A stretch of DNA of 64,000 nt from Desulfovibrio sp. G11 (GTDB taxonomy: Bacteria > Desulfobacterota > Desulfovibrionia > Desulfovibrionales > Desulfovibrionaceae). The stretch spans positions 986,501 to 1,050,500 of the forward strand of contig NZ_LT984798.1 in the NCBI RefSeq assembly GCF_900243745.1, in the 5' to 3' direction. The notes under the pieces were generated by a model. The model did not search any database. It worked only from the letters and a program-made list of their open reading frames with translations, and was not told the origin of the DNA. Positions 15,606 through 24,073 of the stretch are shown here, piece after piece. The translations under genes were made by a program, and so were the position numbers. Every line of letters starts with the position of its first letter. Position 1 is the first letter of the stretch.

Positions 15606-16349
15606 CTACGCAACCGCCTTGCGCACAGTTTTGGCCGTGCGGCTCTGCCAGTCATGCGCCAGTTCCACTCCCGCGAAGTGGGCCACGTCAAGCTTGCCGG
15701 TGAGGCCGTTGGCCTTGGCAAGCTGCTCTATACGGGCCAGCACGTTGAGCACTTCACGCATGCGCCCGGCAGACAGCCGCAACACTTCACCCGCCAGTGC
15801 CGGGGTCAACTCGTATTCGCAGAGCTTGGCGCAAGCCAAGGCCACGTCCGCAGCAGTGCAGGGACCGAACTCAACCACCTGGGCAATACGCGAGGATATT
15901 TGCTTGTGACGGCTGATATTGCGCTGTATCTGTTCCATACCGATCAGCACCACGGTGACCTCGGCGCGGTCGGAGAAGTCGCGGATTTTCTCCAGTACGC
16001 TGGCGGAATCCCGCAAGGTGAACTCGCTCTCATCAATGATGATTGGAGACTGACGCTCAATCAGCACCCGCAGGCAACGCTCAAACAGTTGCTGGGCCGT
16101 GCCGCGCGAATCCACGTTGAGCGCCTTGGCAAGCTCCACAAGAAAGTATTTTGGCGTCCAATCCACGTTAGCGCGCAGATACACGGCTCCGGCTTCCTCG
16201 GCCCAACGGTAAACAATGTGCGACTTGCCCAAGCCCGGTTGGCCGTGAACAAGCATCATGCCAGCCTCGGCAGCGCCGCGCGCTTCCACGGCTTTGACCC
16301 CAGCCGTAAACCGGGCGTAGTTTTCGGTTTTTACAAATCCTTGACGCAT
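15606..16349 (-). CDS. MuB-like transposition ATPase
   Basis: A 247-residue AAA+ ATPase that selects target DNA and activates the transposase. The start MRQGFVKTENYARF at 16349 gives good spacing to AAAGGAG. Walker A GQPGLGKS lies near residues 36-43, Walker B PIIIDESE near residue 104, and a sensor-like VVLIGME near 135. The C-terminal domain has the helical region expected of MuB. It starts 15 bp after the transposase stop. Confidence 0.92.
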   Translation of the reverse strand: MRQGFVKTENYARFTAGVKAVEARGAAEAGMMLVHGQPGLGKSHIVYRWAEEAGAVYLRANVDWTPKYFLVELAKALNVDSRGTAQQLFERCLRVLIERQSPIIIDESEFTLRDSASVLEKIRDFSDRAEVTVVLIGMEQIQRNISRHKQISSRIAQVVEFGPCTAADVALACAKLCEYELTPALAGEVLRLSAGRMREVLNVLARIEQLAKANGLTGKLDVAHFAGVELAHDWQSRTAKTVRKAVA

Positions 16350-16364
16350 TTGCATTCTCCTTTG

Positions 16365-18461
16365 TTAAGCAATGCCTTCCACGTCGAGCAGGTCACGCAT
16401 GTCTGCGTATTCCTCGCCCTTGCGGTAATTGGTCAGAAATTCAATGTCTGCCGTTGTCTGCTGCGCGGGGTTGCGCATCAGCCAGCGGTAGCGGTCAAAC
16501 GTGTTGGCAAAGAGGGGGCGCGCGGCTTGAGCCGTGGGGGCGTCTGCCTCTATCATTTCCGGGGCCGCCACGGCCTCACAGGCAGCAGACATGTCAATGA
16601 CTGTGGGTTGTGTGCTGTCGGCCAAGGCGGGGCGCAAGACGTCGGGAAGGATTATTTCCGCACCGGGGGCCACGCGCTGAAGCTTGGCATCTATGCGTTT
16701 GACCTGCGCCTTGGCGCGCTTGTCGCGGGCGTCTTGGACGCGGCTTTCCGCAAAGTACGGGCTGGTGTTGCCTTCAAGTGTGGCCTCGCATATCTGCCTG
16801 CCGTCGAGCGTCCAGCACGAGATGCGGCTGCTGTCCCAAATGTCGTAGCGGGCTTCGACGTATTGGCCGTGGTAGTCTTCTAGTTCCGGCGCGTAGTAAA
16901 AGCCGTTAAACATTTGTATCCAGCAATTACGACACTTGCGACGCTCACCGGGCATGAACAGTTCAGCGCCCATGCCGTGCGGCACCAGCACAGGTTCAAA
17001 GCCGCGTTGCTCAAATGTGGCCCAAAATTCGTTGGGGCTGTAATGCACCATGCGGCCCTCCGCATCGCGGTAACGCGGCAACCCACGGTGCGGCGTGGCG
17101 TTATATTCCTCCACACGGGCGAGGATGTGCTTTTTGCATTCGTCCCAAGTGGGCAGGATGGCGCGTTTACCGTTTTTGAGGGCGGCGCGGCTGGCCTTGA
17201 AATTGCGGTGGGCGGCGTCCGTGTCCATAAGCGCCCCGGTGTAGCTGGCAAGCCCCTGCGCGGCGCGTACCCACAGTGTTTTGACGGCGCGCTCCATGAG
17301 ACCCTTACCCTGCGGGCGGCCCGGAATGGCATTGCAAGGCGAGATGCCAAGGCGTTGAAACATGCCAGTGCGGTCATCAAGCAGTAGCTTGTTATAATAG
17401 CCGGGGCCGGAGTCGCTATAAAACATAGCTGGTATGCCCGCCCACAGGCAGGCCATGCGCAGGGCGTCAAGCACGGTCAGCTTGCTTTCAGACAGCGCAA
17501 TACTGATGCCCACGCAACGGCGGGTTGCCACGTCGATGATGGCCGTAATCTCGGGTTTGAAGGGCTGCCCGTGGTCAGGGTGGAGCACCTCGGCGTCAAA
17601 CGTGGTGCCGTCCGCCGTGTACACATCGCCGGGCCACAGTTCAGACGTGTCGCGGCGCTGGTAGGGCCGCAGCTTCAAAAGAGCGTTGCCAGTGGCGCGG
17701 CCAGCTTCACGGGCCGGGGCGCTCATCTTATTGAGAGCGCGGCGCACGGCATATATGGAGGGCGGCGTTTCTCCACGCTTTTTCAGGGCGCGGGCAAATT
17801 CGTCATAAGCGAGGGCAACGGTGGGATGCTGTGGCTTCTGGTAGTACTCGAGGAATGCTTCAAACCAATCCGGCAACGGCTCGGACTTGCGAAAGGCGGG
17901 CAACAGCGCAGCTTCGCCGCCCTCGGCGTAATCAGACGCCCAGCGGTACAGGCTGCGGCGCGACAGCGTGCCGCCGCGCTTGCAGGCTGTGGCCGTGCTG
18001 ATAAGCTCTTGCAGCACCGGGGCAAGGCTGCCAAGGCGCGAGGCTGACACAAGGTGCTGCACTGCCTTTTCTTTGCCCACAATGCCGGACAGGCGCTCAA
18101 TCTCGCGCACAAACGCAAGCCGGGCCGTGGCTACGGTGCGCTCACGATCAGAGGCGCGGGTCCATTCCGGCGACCCGGCCGGGGTTGACACTGTGCCAAC
18201 CGTGCCGCCAACGATGACGGGAGCGTTAGAATTAGGCGCGCTGGCGGCTGCCGCGCGGGCTTCGCGCAGCATGGCAGAGGCAATTGCATCGCGCGTGGCC
18301 GGGGGCATGCTGGAGATTATCCAGAGCTTGCCACCTGTACGCCTGGACCGGGACATCCACCCCCAATTTTCAGTCTTTGCACGCTTCTCTATGGCTTGCC
18401 GGGTCACCCCGAACAAACAAACAAGCTCTTGCGTTGTATATGCCTCTGTTGCCATTGCCAT
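16365..18461 (-). CDS. DDE transposase, MuA family
   Basis: A 698-residue transposase, close to MuA (663). The N-terminal HTH (TTQELVCLFGVTRQAIEKRA, residues 9-28) is of the Mu DNA-binding type. The catalytic triad can be placed at D284 (YTADGTTFD), D350 (FYSDSGPG) and E390 (GKGLMERAVK). A C-terminal Mu-transposase beta-barrel and MuB-contacting tail follow. All key residues are present, so the enzyme should be active in phage replication by transposition. Confidence 0.94.
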   Translation of the reverse strand: MAMATEAYTTQELVCLFGVTRQAIEKRAKTENWGWMSRSRRTGGKLWIISSMPPATRDAIASAMLREARAAAASAPNSNAPVIVGGTVGTVSTPAGSPEWTRASDRERTVATARLAFVREIERLSGIVGKEKAVQHLVSASRLGSLAPVLQELISTATACKRGGTLSRRSLYRWASDYAEGGEAALLPAFRKSEPLPDWFEAFLEYYQKPQHPTVALAYDEFARALKKRGETPPSIYAVRRALNKMSAPAREAGRATGNALLKLRPYQRRDTSELWPGDVYTADGTTFDAEVLHPDHGQPFKPEITAIIDVATRRCVGISIALSESKLTVLDALRMACLWAGIPAMFYSDSGPGYYNKLLLDDRTGMFQRLGISPCNAIPGRPQGKGLMERAVKTLWVRAAQGLASYTGALMDTDAAHRNFKASRAALKNGKRAILPTWDECKKHILARVEEYNATPHRGLPRYRDAEGRMVHYSPNEFWATFEQRGFEPVLVPHGMGAELFMPGERRKCRNCWIQMFNGFYYAPELEDYHGQYVEARYDIWDSSRISCWTLDGRQICEATLEGNTSPYFAESRVQDARDKRAKAQVKRIDAKLQRVAPGAEIILPDVLRPALADSTQPTVIDMSAACEAVAAPEMIEADAPTAQAARPLFANTFDRYRWLMRNPAQQTTADIEFLTNYRKGEEYADMRDLLDVEGIA

Positions 18462-18470
18462 AGCCTGTTC

Positions 18471-18725
18471 CTACTGCGCCGCCCGGCGTGGGTCGCAAAG
18501 CAGGTTTTCCGGCACGCCGTGTTTACGAAACCAATCAAGTACAACAGGACTATGTATCTCGCCGCTGACCGTACGGGCAACTGCAACGCCAGACACACCA
18601 AGCATGCGCCCCAGAGCCGCATAAGATGGTACTGCGTTAGCATCCATCACTTCCCGCAAGCGCCAGCGGTACTTGCAACGCTTTGCACCAAGTTCAAGGC
18701 GCTGTGGGGCCGACACACGGCTCAT
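18471..18725 (-). CDS. Ner-like small DNA-binding protein
   Basis: An 84-residue protein (MSRVSAPQRLELGAKRCKYR...) with an HTH in SYAALGRMLGVSGVAVARTVSG. Its place just before the transposase gene, its size and basic character fit Mu Ner, a negative regulator of early transcription. The similarity is by position and fold type rather than a clear sequence match. It overlaps the preceding gene by 4 bp. Confidence 0.7.
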   Translation of the reverse strand: MSRVSAPQRLELGAKRCKYRWRLREVMDANAVPSYAALGRMLGVSGVAVARTVSGEIHSPVVLDWFRKHGVPENLLCDPRRAAQ

Positions 18726-19147
18726 AGTTCTTCCTCCAGTTTGCGTGCCTGTTTTCGGGCTTTCTTTTGGTCAATGATGGCGCGGGCGTAGTCCCGCAGC
18801 TTGCGATCATCTTCCGTCATGATGTCCAGCCCCACACTGCGCAGCATGGCGCGCAAGTGAGCCGGGTTGCCTGTGGCCTTGTAGTAGGCCAGCAGCATCA
18901 GGACAGACGGAGGCCGGGAATCGTCAGACGGGGATAAAATTTTGTGCAGCATCTCTTCGCTGATGCCGCTTGCGTTACCGCCCGTCAGCTTGACGCCGGA
19001 TGCCCGCGCTATGGCATTGAGCTTGTCCGGCAGCGCCTTGCGCCCCTCGCCCTCTGGCGCACCAGCAATGCCGCGCATTGCCGCCTTGATGGCGGGCAAT
19101 GCTCCGGCAAGCTGGGCGATATCTTCTATGAGGGAGAGTTGGCGCAC
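18722..19147 (-). CDS. Early-region phage protein of unknown function
   Basis: A 141-residue protein with a GTG start at 19147 (VRQLSLIEDIAQLAGALP) preceded by AAAGG. It is helical throughout. LNAIARASGVKLTGGNASGISEEMLHKIL (residues about 44-72) resembles an HTH-containing block, and the C-terminus is a basic helix (DQKKARKQARKLEEEL). It is probably involved in early gene control; no named family recognised. Confidence 0.68.
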   Translation of the reverse strand: MRQLSLIEDIAQLAGALPAIKAAMRGIAGAPEGEGRKALPDKLNAIARASGVKLTGGNASGISEEMLHKILSPSDDSRPPSVLMLLAYYKATGNPAHLRAMLRSVGLDIMTEDDRKLRDYARAIIDQKKARKQARKLEEEL

Positions 19148-19165
19148 AAGATTACCTTTGACTAC

Positions 19166-19360
19166 CTAATCAGCTGGTTGATTACGCTTTTGCCGTGCAA
19201 GGCGTTCTTGAGCAATTTTCGCACACCGCTTGCACTTATCCTCTTCAGAAAGCTCCATAAAAGCTGTAAACGTCACGGCACTACAAAGCCTCCCGTCACT
19301 GCGATTAGACGGACATGCAGGCCAAGGGCTGCTATCAAATTGGCGTAAATGTGTTTTCAT
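19166..19360 (-). CDS. First early-region small protein
   Basis: A 64-residue protein starting MKTHLRQFDSSPWPACPSNR behind a perfect GGAGG, the first gene of the early operon. It has three Cys (near residues 16, 26 and 43) and a CKRCAKIAQERLARQ segment near the end, so it may hold a small zinc site. Immediately upstream is the divergent control region. Confidence 0.7.
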   Translation of the reverse strand: MKTHLRQFDSSPWPACPSNRSDGRLCSAVTFTAFMELSEEDKCKRCAKIAQERLARQKRNQPAD

Positions 19361-19539
19361 GCTGCCTCCGCTTGTCCAAAATTTGGTTTGGTCTGGACGT
19401 TGACCCTATGCGCGGCGGCCTGTTAGTTTGGTTTTGCGTGTAAATATTAACCGCCCGCAAGATCGTTTTGACCTGTTTTTCTTGTCTGGTCAAGAAGATT
19501 TTCAGGTTGCAAGAAAAGATATTCTAGTCTTTTTGTAAC
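19361..19539. promoter_or_regulatory. Divergent early/repressor control region of the prophage
   Basis: This 179-bp stretch separates the leftward early operon from the rightward repressor gene. It contains CCAAAATTTGG (19376-19386, palindromic) followed by a second TTTGG, an inverted repeat TTCTTG/CAAGAA (19479-19484 and 19491-19496), and the first GGTTGCA (19505-19511). These are candidate repressor or Ner operators. No single strong sigma-70 promoter stands out on either strand; TAATAT near 19448 on the minus strand is a candidate -10. Confidence 0.55.
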
Positions 19540-19617
19540 ATGGCGAAAACACACCAAAAACAGAGCACCAGCAGGTTGCAGTTTTTGGTTGCAGGTTTAT
19601 CAATGGAAGATGCAACC
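19505..19617. promoter_or_regulatory. Clustered GGTTGCA/TGCAACC repeats, possible operator
   Basis: GGTTGCA occurs at 19505-19511, 19574-19580 and 19587-19593, and its complement TGCAACC at 19611-19617. Four 7-bp copies in 113 bp around the repressor's 5' end suggest an autoregulatory operator. Two copies lie inside the frame if the first ATG is used, but in the leader if the ATG at 19603 is the real start. Confidence 0.45.
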
Positions 19618-20280
19618 TATCTTGACGTCTTTGAACGTCTCAAAATAGCAGCAAGTGCAACGTCAGACCAAGAGCTTGCCGTCAAGCTTGGCCTGTCTAA
19701 ACAGTCAATTGCAGATGCAAGGTCAAGGAAAACCGTACCTCCCGCATGGATTCCCAAAGCGGCGCAACTTTTTGGAGTGTCAACAGACTGGCTTTTTTTT
19801 GGGGGGCAGCACTTAGATGCCCTGAAAAACACAGGTTTGTCCCAGGCATGTTGTGATGTAGAACTGAAGCTTATTCCGATGGCGGAAGCCCGCCTTTCGG
19901 CAGGGAACGGTAGTCTCGAGGTGAACGGAGACTGCGAGAGAAGCTATGCCTTCCGCATGGACTTCCTGTTGCGCAAGGGCAATCCAGACAAAATGGTTCT
20001 GATGCGCGTAGCTGGCGACAGCATGCAGCCAGAGATCATGGATGGAGACGTGGTTCTGTTGGACCAGAGCAAAACGAACATCATCCCAGGCAGGATTTTT
20101 GCGGTAGGATTCGAAGAGGCTATCTATCTGAAAAGAATAGATATGATACCGGGAAAAGTAATTTTAAAAAGCGTCAATGAAGAGGCGTACCCGCCCATTG
20201 AGCTTGATATGCGTGGTGATATGGCTGAGTTCTTCCGCGTGATCGGTAAGGTTATCTGGAGCGGCCGCGAGTACCGCTAG
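19540..20280 (+). CDS. CI-type phage repressor with S24 autoprotease domain
   Basis: Up to 246 residues. The N-terminal HTH is SDQELAVKLGLSKQSIADARSR (residues 42-63). The C-terminal S24 peptidase has the likely self-cleavage site A121-G122 (RLSAGNGS), Ser161 in VAGDSMQPEIMDGD and Lys198 in AIYLKRID. So it should be inactivated during the SOS response, unlike the ClpX-controlled Mu repressor. No ribosome-binding site precedes the ATG at 19540; the ATG at 19603 (MEDATYLDVFERL) has GCAGG upstream and fits the usual family N-terminus. Confidence 0.9.
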   Translation: MAKTHQKQSTSRLQFLVAGLSMEDATYLDVFERLKIAASATSDQELAVKLGLSKQSIADARSRKTVPPAWIPKAAQLFGVSTDWLFFGGQHLDALKNTGLSQACCDVELKLIPMAEARLSAGNGSLEVNGDCERSYAFRMDFLLRKGNPDKMVLMRVAGDSMQPEIMDGDVVLLDQSKTNIIPGRIFAVGFEEAIYLKRIDMIPGKVILKSVNEEAYPPIELDMRGDMAEFFRVIGKVIWSGREYR

Positions 20281-20333
20281 CCAGAATGAGATGCAGGCGA
20301 TAAGACGCCGCTAATTAAGTGCCAACAAGAACG

Positions 20334-20383
20334 CAAAAACGCGCAAGAAAGCAGCAAGGATACTGATTTTTTGCGCGTTTTTG
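20334..20383 (+). terminator. Terminator of the repressor gene
   Basis: Perfect 13-bp arms CAAAAACGCGCAA (20334-20346) and TTGCGCGTTTTTG (20371-20383) with a 24-base loop, followed by TTTTGG. It lies 54 bp after the repressor stop. The long loop makes it a moderate terminator; it could also be a pair of inverted transposase-binding sites. Confidence 0.5.
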
Positions 20384-20538
20384 TTTTGGCTCTGGCGCAG
20401 CCGAAAACCCTTGATGCAAGCGGACGCGAAAGGCAAAAGCCCCTCTTTCTCTCAGTGCCAATCTTAACGCTACCCTAGTCTTTATATACGGCGAGCTGCC
20501 TTTCTCGCACGTCTCCCTGCGGTATGGCCGCCTGACGC

Positions 20539-20562
20539 CCTGCATATCCGCCTGCATATCCG
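20539..20562. repeat. Tandem duplication of a 12-bp unit
   Basis: CCTGCATATCCG occurs twice back to back (20539-20550 and 20551-20562) in the presumed prophage-end region. Confidence 0.8.
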
Positions 20563-20618
20563 GCCTTGGATCCTCAGGGATATTTTTTCCGCTGCTGCAA
20601 AAAAATTTCCTGATCAGT

Positions 20619-20780
20619 ATGGCAAAGCCAGTTAAGCCCTCAGATATTTACGTTCATAATGCCAATCTATATTACGGGCAGGCCCCGCCAGGGGTCCATA
20701 TGGGGCAGCCGGATAACATTCCATATTTTCAAAGTGTTGAGCAAAATAAAAATTGTGTTGCCCGTATCCGGCAGTCATAA
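20619..20780 (+). CDS. Possible 53-codon open frame
   Basis: ATG to TAA frame reading MAKPVKPSDIYVHNANLYYG and ending NCVARIRQS. There is no ribosome-binding site, and the frame is also open for at least 150 bp upstream without a start, so it could be the 3' end of a host gene cut by the prophage, or chance. The composition (Tyr, Asn, Pro, His) is protein-like but no family is recognised. Confidence 0.2.
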   Translation: MAKPVKPSDIYVHNANLYYGQAPPGVHMGQPDNIPYFQSVEQNKNCVARIRQS

Positions 20781-21220
20781 AAAAAGAGCTGTCCCACGCA
20801 AATCAGAGCAAAACCATATAATTTTTCGTGCGGTTTCAGTCCCATATGCAGGATAGCAGAATATTGAAGGCAATATGATGCACATTTTGTGTTATTAACT
20901 ATATAATGATCGTATATATGTTGTATCAGATCTTATTTTAGATAAAAAATGACATAAAGCATCATAATTTACATGATACTACATCCATTGACATTGATAA
21001 AAACAGACATTATCAAAAACTTGATTGGTCAAACCCAGATCGTGAATCACAGCCTCCACAGATTCACCCATGTACTTCCGCAGATGCACTCTTAATAGAG
21101 GCAGAGGGGAATTTACCCCAGAGAAGTAAGCATACGCCTACGTTCTCTCCTTCCTATGCCTTTCGGTACGCGCAAAACGTTGCCGCTATATCAACGTATC
21201 CAGTACATCATGGAGGCTCC

Positions 21221-22654
21221 ATGCCCGCTATTACCCTTTCGCGCCCTGTTCAGGGGCAGGTCGTCACAGTTTCTGCGGCAGTGCGGGGCAAAGCTATGAT
21301 GCGGCTGCTGAAGAAAACCGAGTCCAGCTTGGCGGCGATCTCAAGGACGAATGGTACGCCTCTGACGCCAGAACCGTGAGCGGTGAGAACGTCCCCCTTG
21401 GTGGCACGAGCTACAATCAGGTGGACATTGACCGGTCCGATGCGGGCGGCGCAGGCAACATAGGCGTATGGAATTCAGATATTGACATCACGGCTTCCGC
21501 AACGGGAGCAGTCAATATCACAGCCCGGCACAATACCGGGAATGCCTACGGACTTGCCACATATGAAAACAGTGGACAGGCCTCCTCTTCTGTCCTCGGC
21601 GGAAAAGAATGCTCCATACACATTAGCGCTCAAACCACCGGCACTTCGGGTACCGCCTAATGAAATCAATCTGGGCGGCGGCAGCAATATCCTCACCATC
21701 AACGGGCTGGTGCAGCCCGGCAGCCTGAATGTCCTTGCTACTGGCGGAACCTACACCTTGATACTGCAAGCCGCTGACACACAAGGCTTTATCGCGCAGT
21801 ATGGTGGATGGCTCGATGCCATCCGCGCCAGCGTCCTTTTTTCCGGTGGCCTGGAGGCCATCAATTTTGAAGGGCTGGACGGCTCGGATCTGGCTGATTT
21901 CCTGGATGTGTTTAATGACGTTCTCTGGTACCTGAAGGATAAGCTCGTCGATATTCAGCCGCCGGATCTTGTCCACCAGTTGCACGATCCCGCCGCGCCC
22001 ACTGTCGCGCCTTTGGCCGCAACGCTTGCGGAAACCGACGCGGGGCATCACACGCAGGATACGCAGCATGCCGCCGGGCATGATGCCGCGCAGGACTCGG
22101 CGCAGGATGCAACGTTGGCTACCCACGATGGCCCGACGCTCCTGACGGACGATGGCCTGAATACCGCTTTCAATGCACCGACGGACAATGCCGGAACGCA
22201 TACGGATGTGCCTGGGCCTGACGCCACAGCCTTGGCGCACTTCAGTGAAGACGCCGAAGAACAGGTTCAGCCGCTTTTCGCCTTTCTGGACGGCCATACC
22301 ACAGATACGTCCGCAAGCATGCCCCTTGAAGGGGGAGATGACGCCCTGCATAACGGCTATCTTGGCAATGAAGGAGAAAACAGCGGGAATTCTGCCGGGC
22401 TTCATGCCCCCATCACCCTGACATACGGCGATGAAAGTCTCGACAGCCTGTTCACAGCCGCCGGCGAACAAAACACAGAACTGGCCGGAACAGGCCTTGA
22501 AAGTGATGCATTGCATGACATGGGCCTGACGGACATGAGTACGGCTCTTGACCAGAATCCCCTCGTCGGGCCTGAGGCAGCCAGTGGCCCTGCTGCCGCC
22601 GGTGGTCTTGCTGCCGCTGCCAGCGAAGTCAGCGATATTCCCAGCGACGGATAG
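21221..22654 (+). pseudogene. Frame-broken remnant of a large repeat-type secreted adhesin
   Basis: A strong GGAGG precedes ATG 21221 and the N-terminus MPAITLSRPVQGQVVTVSA resembles type I-secreted repeat adhesins. That frame stops at 21379. The protein-like sequence continues one frame over to 21660 with repeat-like units (VNITARHNTGNAYGLATYEN, SIHISAQTTGTSGTA), then returns to the first frame from about 21640 with NEINLGGGSNILTINGLVQP and an Asp/His/Ala-rich end. It is much shorter than such adhesins, so it is probably a collapsed repeat array with two compensating shifts. Confidence 0.65.
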
Positions 22655-22697
22655 CGCCGCAAGAGAAATGACAACCTGCTAGGCAAGTAACTGCAAA

Positions 22698-22769
22698 GGC
22701 TGTTCACTCTTTTCCTGATCCATCACGCCGCCGCGGCAACAGGTCAGGCAATAAAAAGAGTGAACAGCC
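22698..22769. repeat. Long inverted repeat downstream of the adhesin remnant
   Basis: Perfect 16-bp arms GGCTGTTCACTCTTTT (22698-22713) and AAAAGAGTGAACAGCC (22754-22769), extended inward by CCTGA/TCAGG. It could act as a terminator of the plus-strand gene. No transposase or target duplication is visible. Confidence 0.6.
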
Positions 22770-22836
22770 ATAAAAACACCGGTAAAAAGCGTACGGCCGG
22801 GCAATTGTCATCTGCCTGTACACTTTGCCTGAACAG

Positions 22837-22884
22837 CCAGCCGCCTGAAGCCCGGTTTTCGCATTCCGGATTTCAGGCGGCTGG
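22837..22884 (-). terminator. Hairpin downstream of purC
   Basis: Perfect 13-bp arms CCAGCCGCCTGAA and TTCAGGCGGCTGG with CCGG/CCGG inside the loop, about 60 bp after the purC stop. No T-run follows on either strand, so it may protect a 3' end rather than terminate by itself. Confidence 0.5.
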
Positions 22885-22945
22885 AACATCAAAAACGCAT
22901 CCGGCAGGCTTGCCGGAAAGCATCCCTTACCTTACGCAAGCCTGC

Positions 22946-23650
22946 TTAACGACGAAAGCGCTCTGCCAGTGCTATACCTGAAACACGTTTTTTGGTCTTC
23001 ATGTCAAAGGCCCTGCAGCAACCGGGCGAAACCTCGTCAATCAGCATGGGCGCGCCCTTTGCATCAAGTGCCCACTCGATCTTGATATCCCAGAGATCCA
23101 GATCCCGCGCCGCAAACATGGCTTGTATGGCCTGCATGGCTTTTGCGTTGCTGTCCAGAAGGGCAGTCATGGTCCGGGCATCCACAACCCCCAGGGCCAC
23201 GAGGGCGGAAGGGACAACAAGCGGGTCGCCGGCGGCATCATCCTTGAGGGTTATCTCAAACACGGGATCGGCAAAACGCATTCCGTCATACACGCCCGGC
23301 ACCATGCCGTACCGGCGCAAAAAACTCCCGGTGCAAACCCAGCGGGCAATCCACTCGATACCGGGATTGAACATGGTTCCTCTGCGCACATCCATCGACA
23401 GTGAAGGCAGATCGTATGCGATCATGTGCGTGGAGACGCCGTTTTTTTCAGCCAGCTCTTCAAATATGGCCGAAGCCATGAGCAGACAGGCCTCTCCCTG
23501 ACCAGGCTCGGTGTTTTCCGCCACCGTATTTCCGCCGGGATCGATTTCTCCCGCAGCATTTTTTGTCACCCGGTCTGAAAAAATCAAACGCAAACCGTCT
23601 TCGCCGTTGTCATACACGTCTTTGGTTTTGCCACGGTACACCAGGTTCAT
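22946..23650 (-). CDS. purC: SAICAR synthetase
   Basis: A 234-residue phosphoribosylaminoimidazole-succinocarboxamide synthase of purine synthesis, normal length. The N-terminus MNLVYRGKTKDVYD contains the KTKDVY nucleotide-binding motif. RRGTMFNPGIEWIARWVCTGSF corresponds to the conserved V.R....GS region, and DIKIEWALD and LIDEVSPGCCR are the metal/ATP-site motifs. It stands alone, flanked by non-coding stretches. Confidence 0.95.
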   Translation of the reverse strand: MNLVYRGKTKDVYDNGEDGLRLIFSDRVTKNAAGEIDPGGNTVAENTEPGQGEACLLMASAIFEELAEKNGVSTHMIAYDLPSLSMDVRRGTMFNPGIEWIARWVCTGSFLRRYGMVPGVYDGMRFADPVFEITLKDDAAGDPLVVPSALVALGVVDARTMTALLDSNAKAMQAIQAMFAARDLDLWDIKIEWALDAKGAPMLIDEVSPGCCRAFDMKTKKRVSGIALAERFRR

Positions 23651-24008
23651 GCTCTACTCTCCATTTTTATGGCGTGGTTTCTTTATGTAAACTTCGCAGG
23701 CGCAAAGGCGGCGCTCCCCCCACCGGAAATCCCGGTGGGCCGGTTTGCGCGGCAGCCCCAGGCCTTGCCAAAAATTTGCAGGCATGCACACCCTGACGCG
23801 ACTTCCTGCCGTCCACGCGAAAGTGATGCTGCCCAATTACAAATTTTTCCGCAAGTTCTTCTTGAAGCAAGGGGCATCCCGGCGCAGACCCCGAACCATA
23901 CCCGAACCGGCATTGTGCCCGCCTGCGCACATGCCTGCTGCAGTCGCAAGACTGGGGCATTTCACACTTGAAATGCCCCACAGTGATCTGTCTCCAACTC
24001 CTTGTGGC

Positions 24009-24070
24009 CAAATGATTGTAGGGCGGCTTTGCCGACCGTTACGCAATCATTTGAAGCGTCAATTGCTCTA
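24009..24070 (-). repeat. Dispersed intergenic repeat, copy A
   Basis: Read on the minus strand from 24070 it begins TAGAGCAATTGACGC and matches 53304-53338 at 29 of 35 positions without gaps. It is closed by a 10-bp inverted repeat, CAAATGATTG (24009-24018) with CAATCATTTG (24044-24053). Confidence 0.65.
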
Positions 24071-24073
24071 ATG

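Larger units (their letters stand above)
1..20400 (-). mobile_element. Mu-like transposable prophage, left (early plus head gene) part
   Basis: An almost gap-free run of minus-strand genes follows the order of phage Mu: repressor, Ner-like protein, A, B, Gam, GemA, Mor/C activator, lysis genes, gp27-28-29, F, G, I/Z, T, 35-38, L. The rest of the tail module and the other end lie beyond base 1. The end near the repressor is placed only roughly, between the repressor stop (20280) and about 20600; no terminal TG/CA boundary or 5-bp target duplication could be fixed from one end alone. Nothing seen is truncated, so the element may be functional. Confidence 0.93.
20281..21220. other. Prophage end and AT-rich junction region
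   Basis: About 940 bp with no convincing gene. The first 100 bp contain the repressor terminator. AGTGCCAA occurs twice as a direct repeat (20319-20326 and 20454-20461) and could belong to transposase-binding sites. From about 20860 the sequence becomes strongly AT-rich (ATATAATGATCGTATATATG type), probably old intergenic DNA or a promoter of the broken adhesin gene. The exact phage end was not located. Confidence 0.5.

Noticed and set aside
20315-20557. 80-codon minus-strand frame after the repressor
   Set aside because: It crosses the terminator hairpin, has no ribosome-binding site and looks random.
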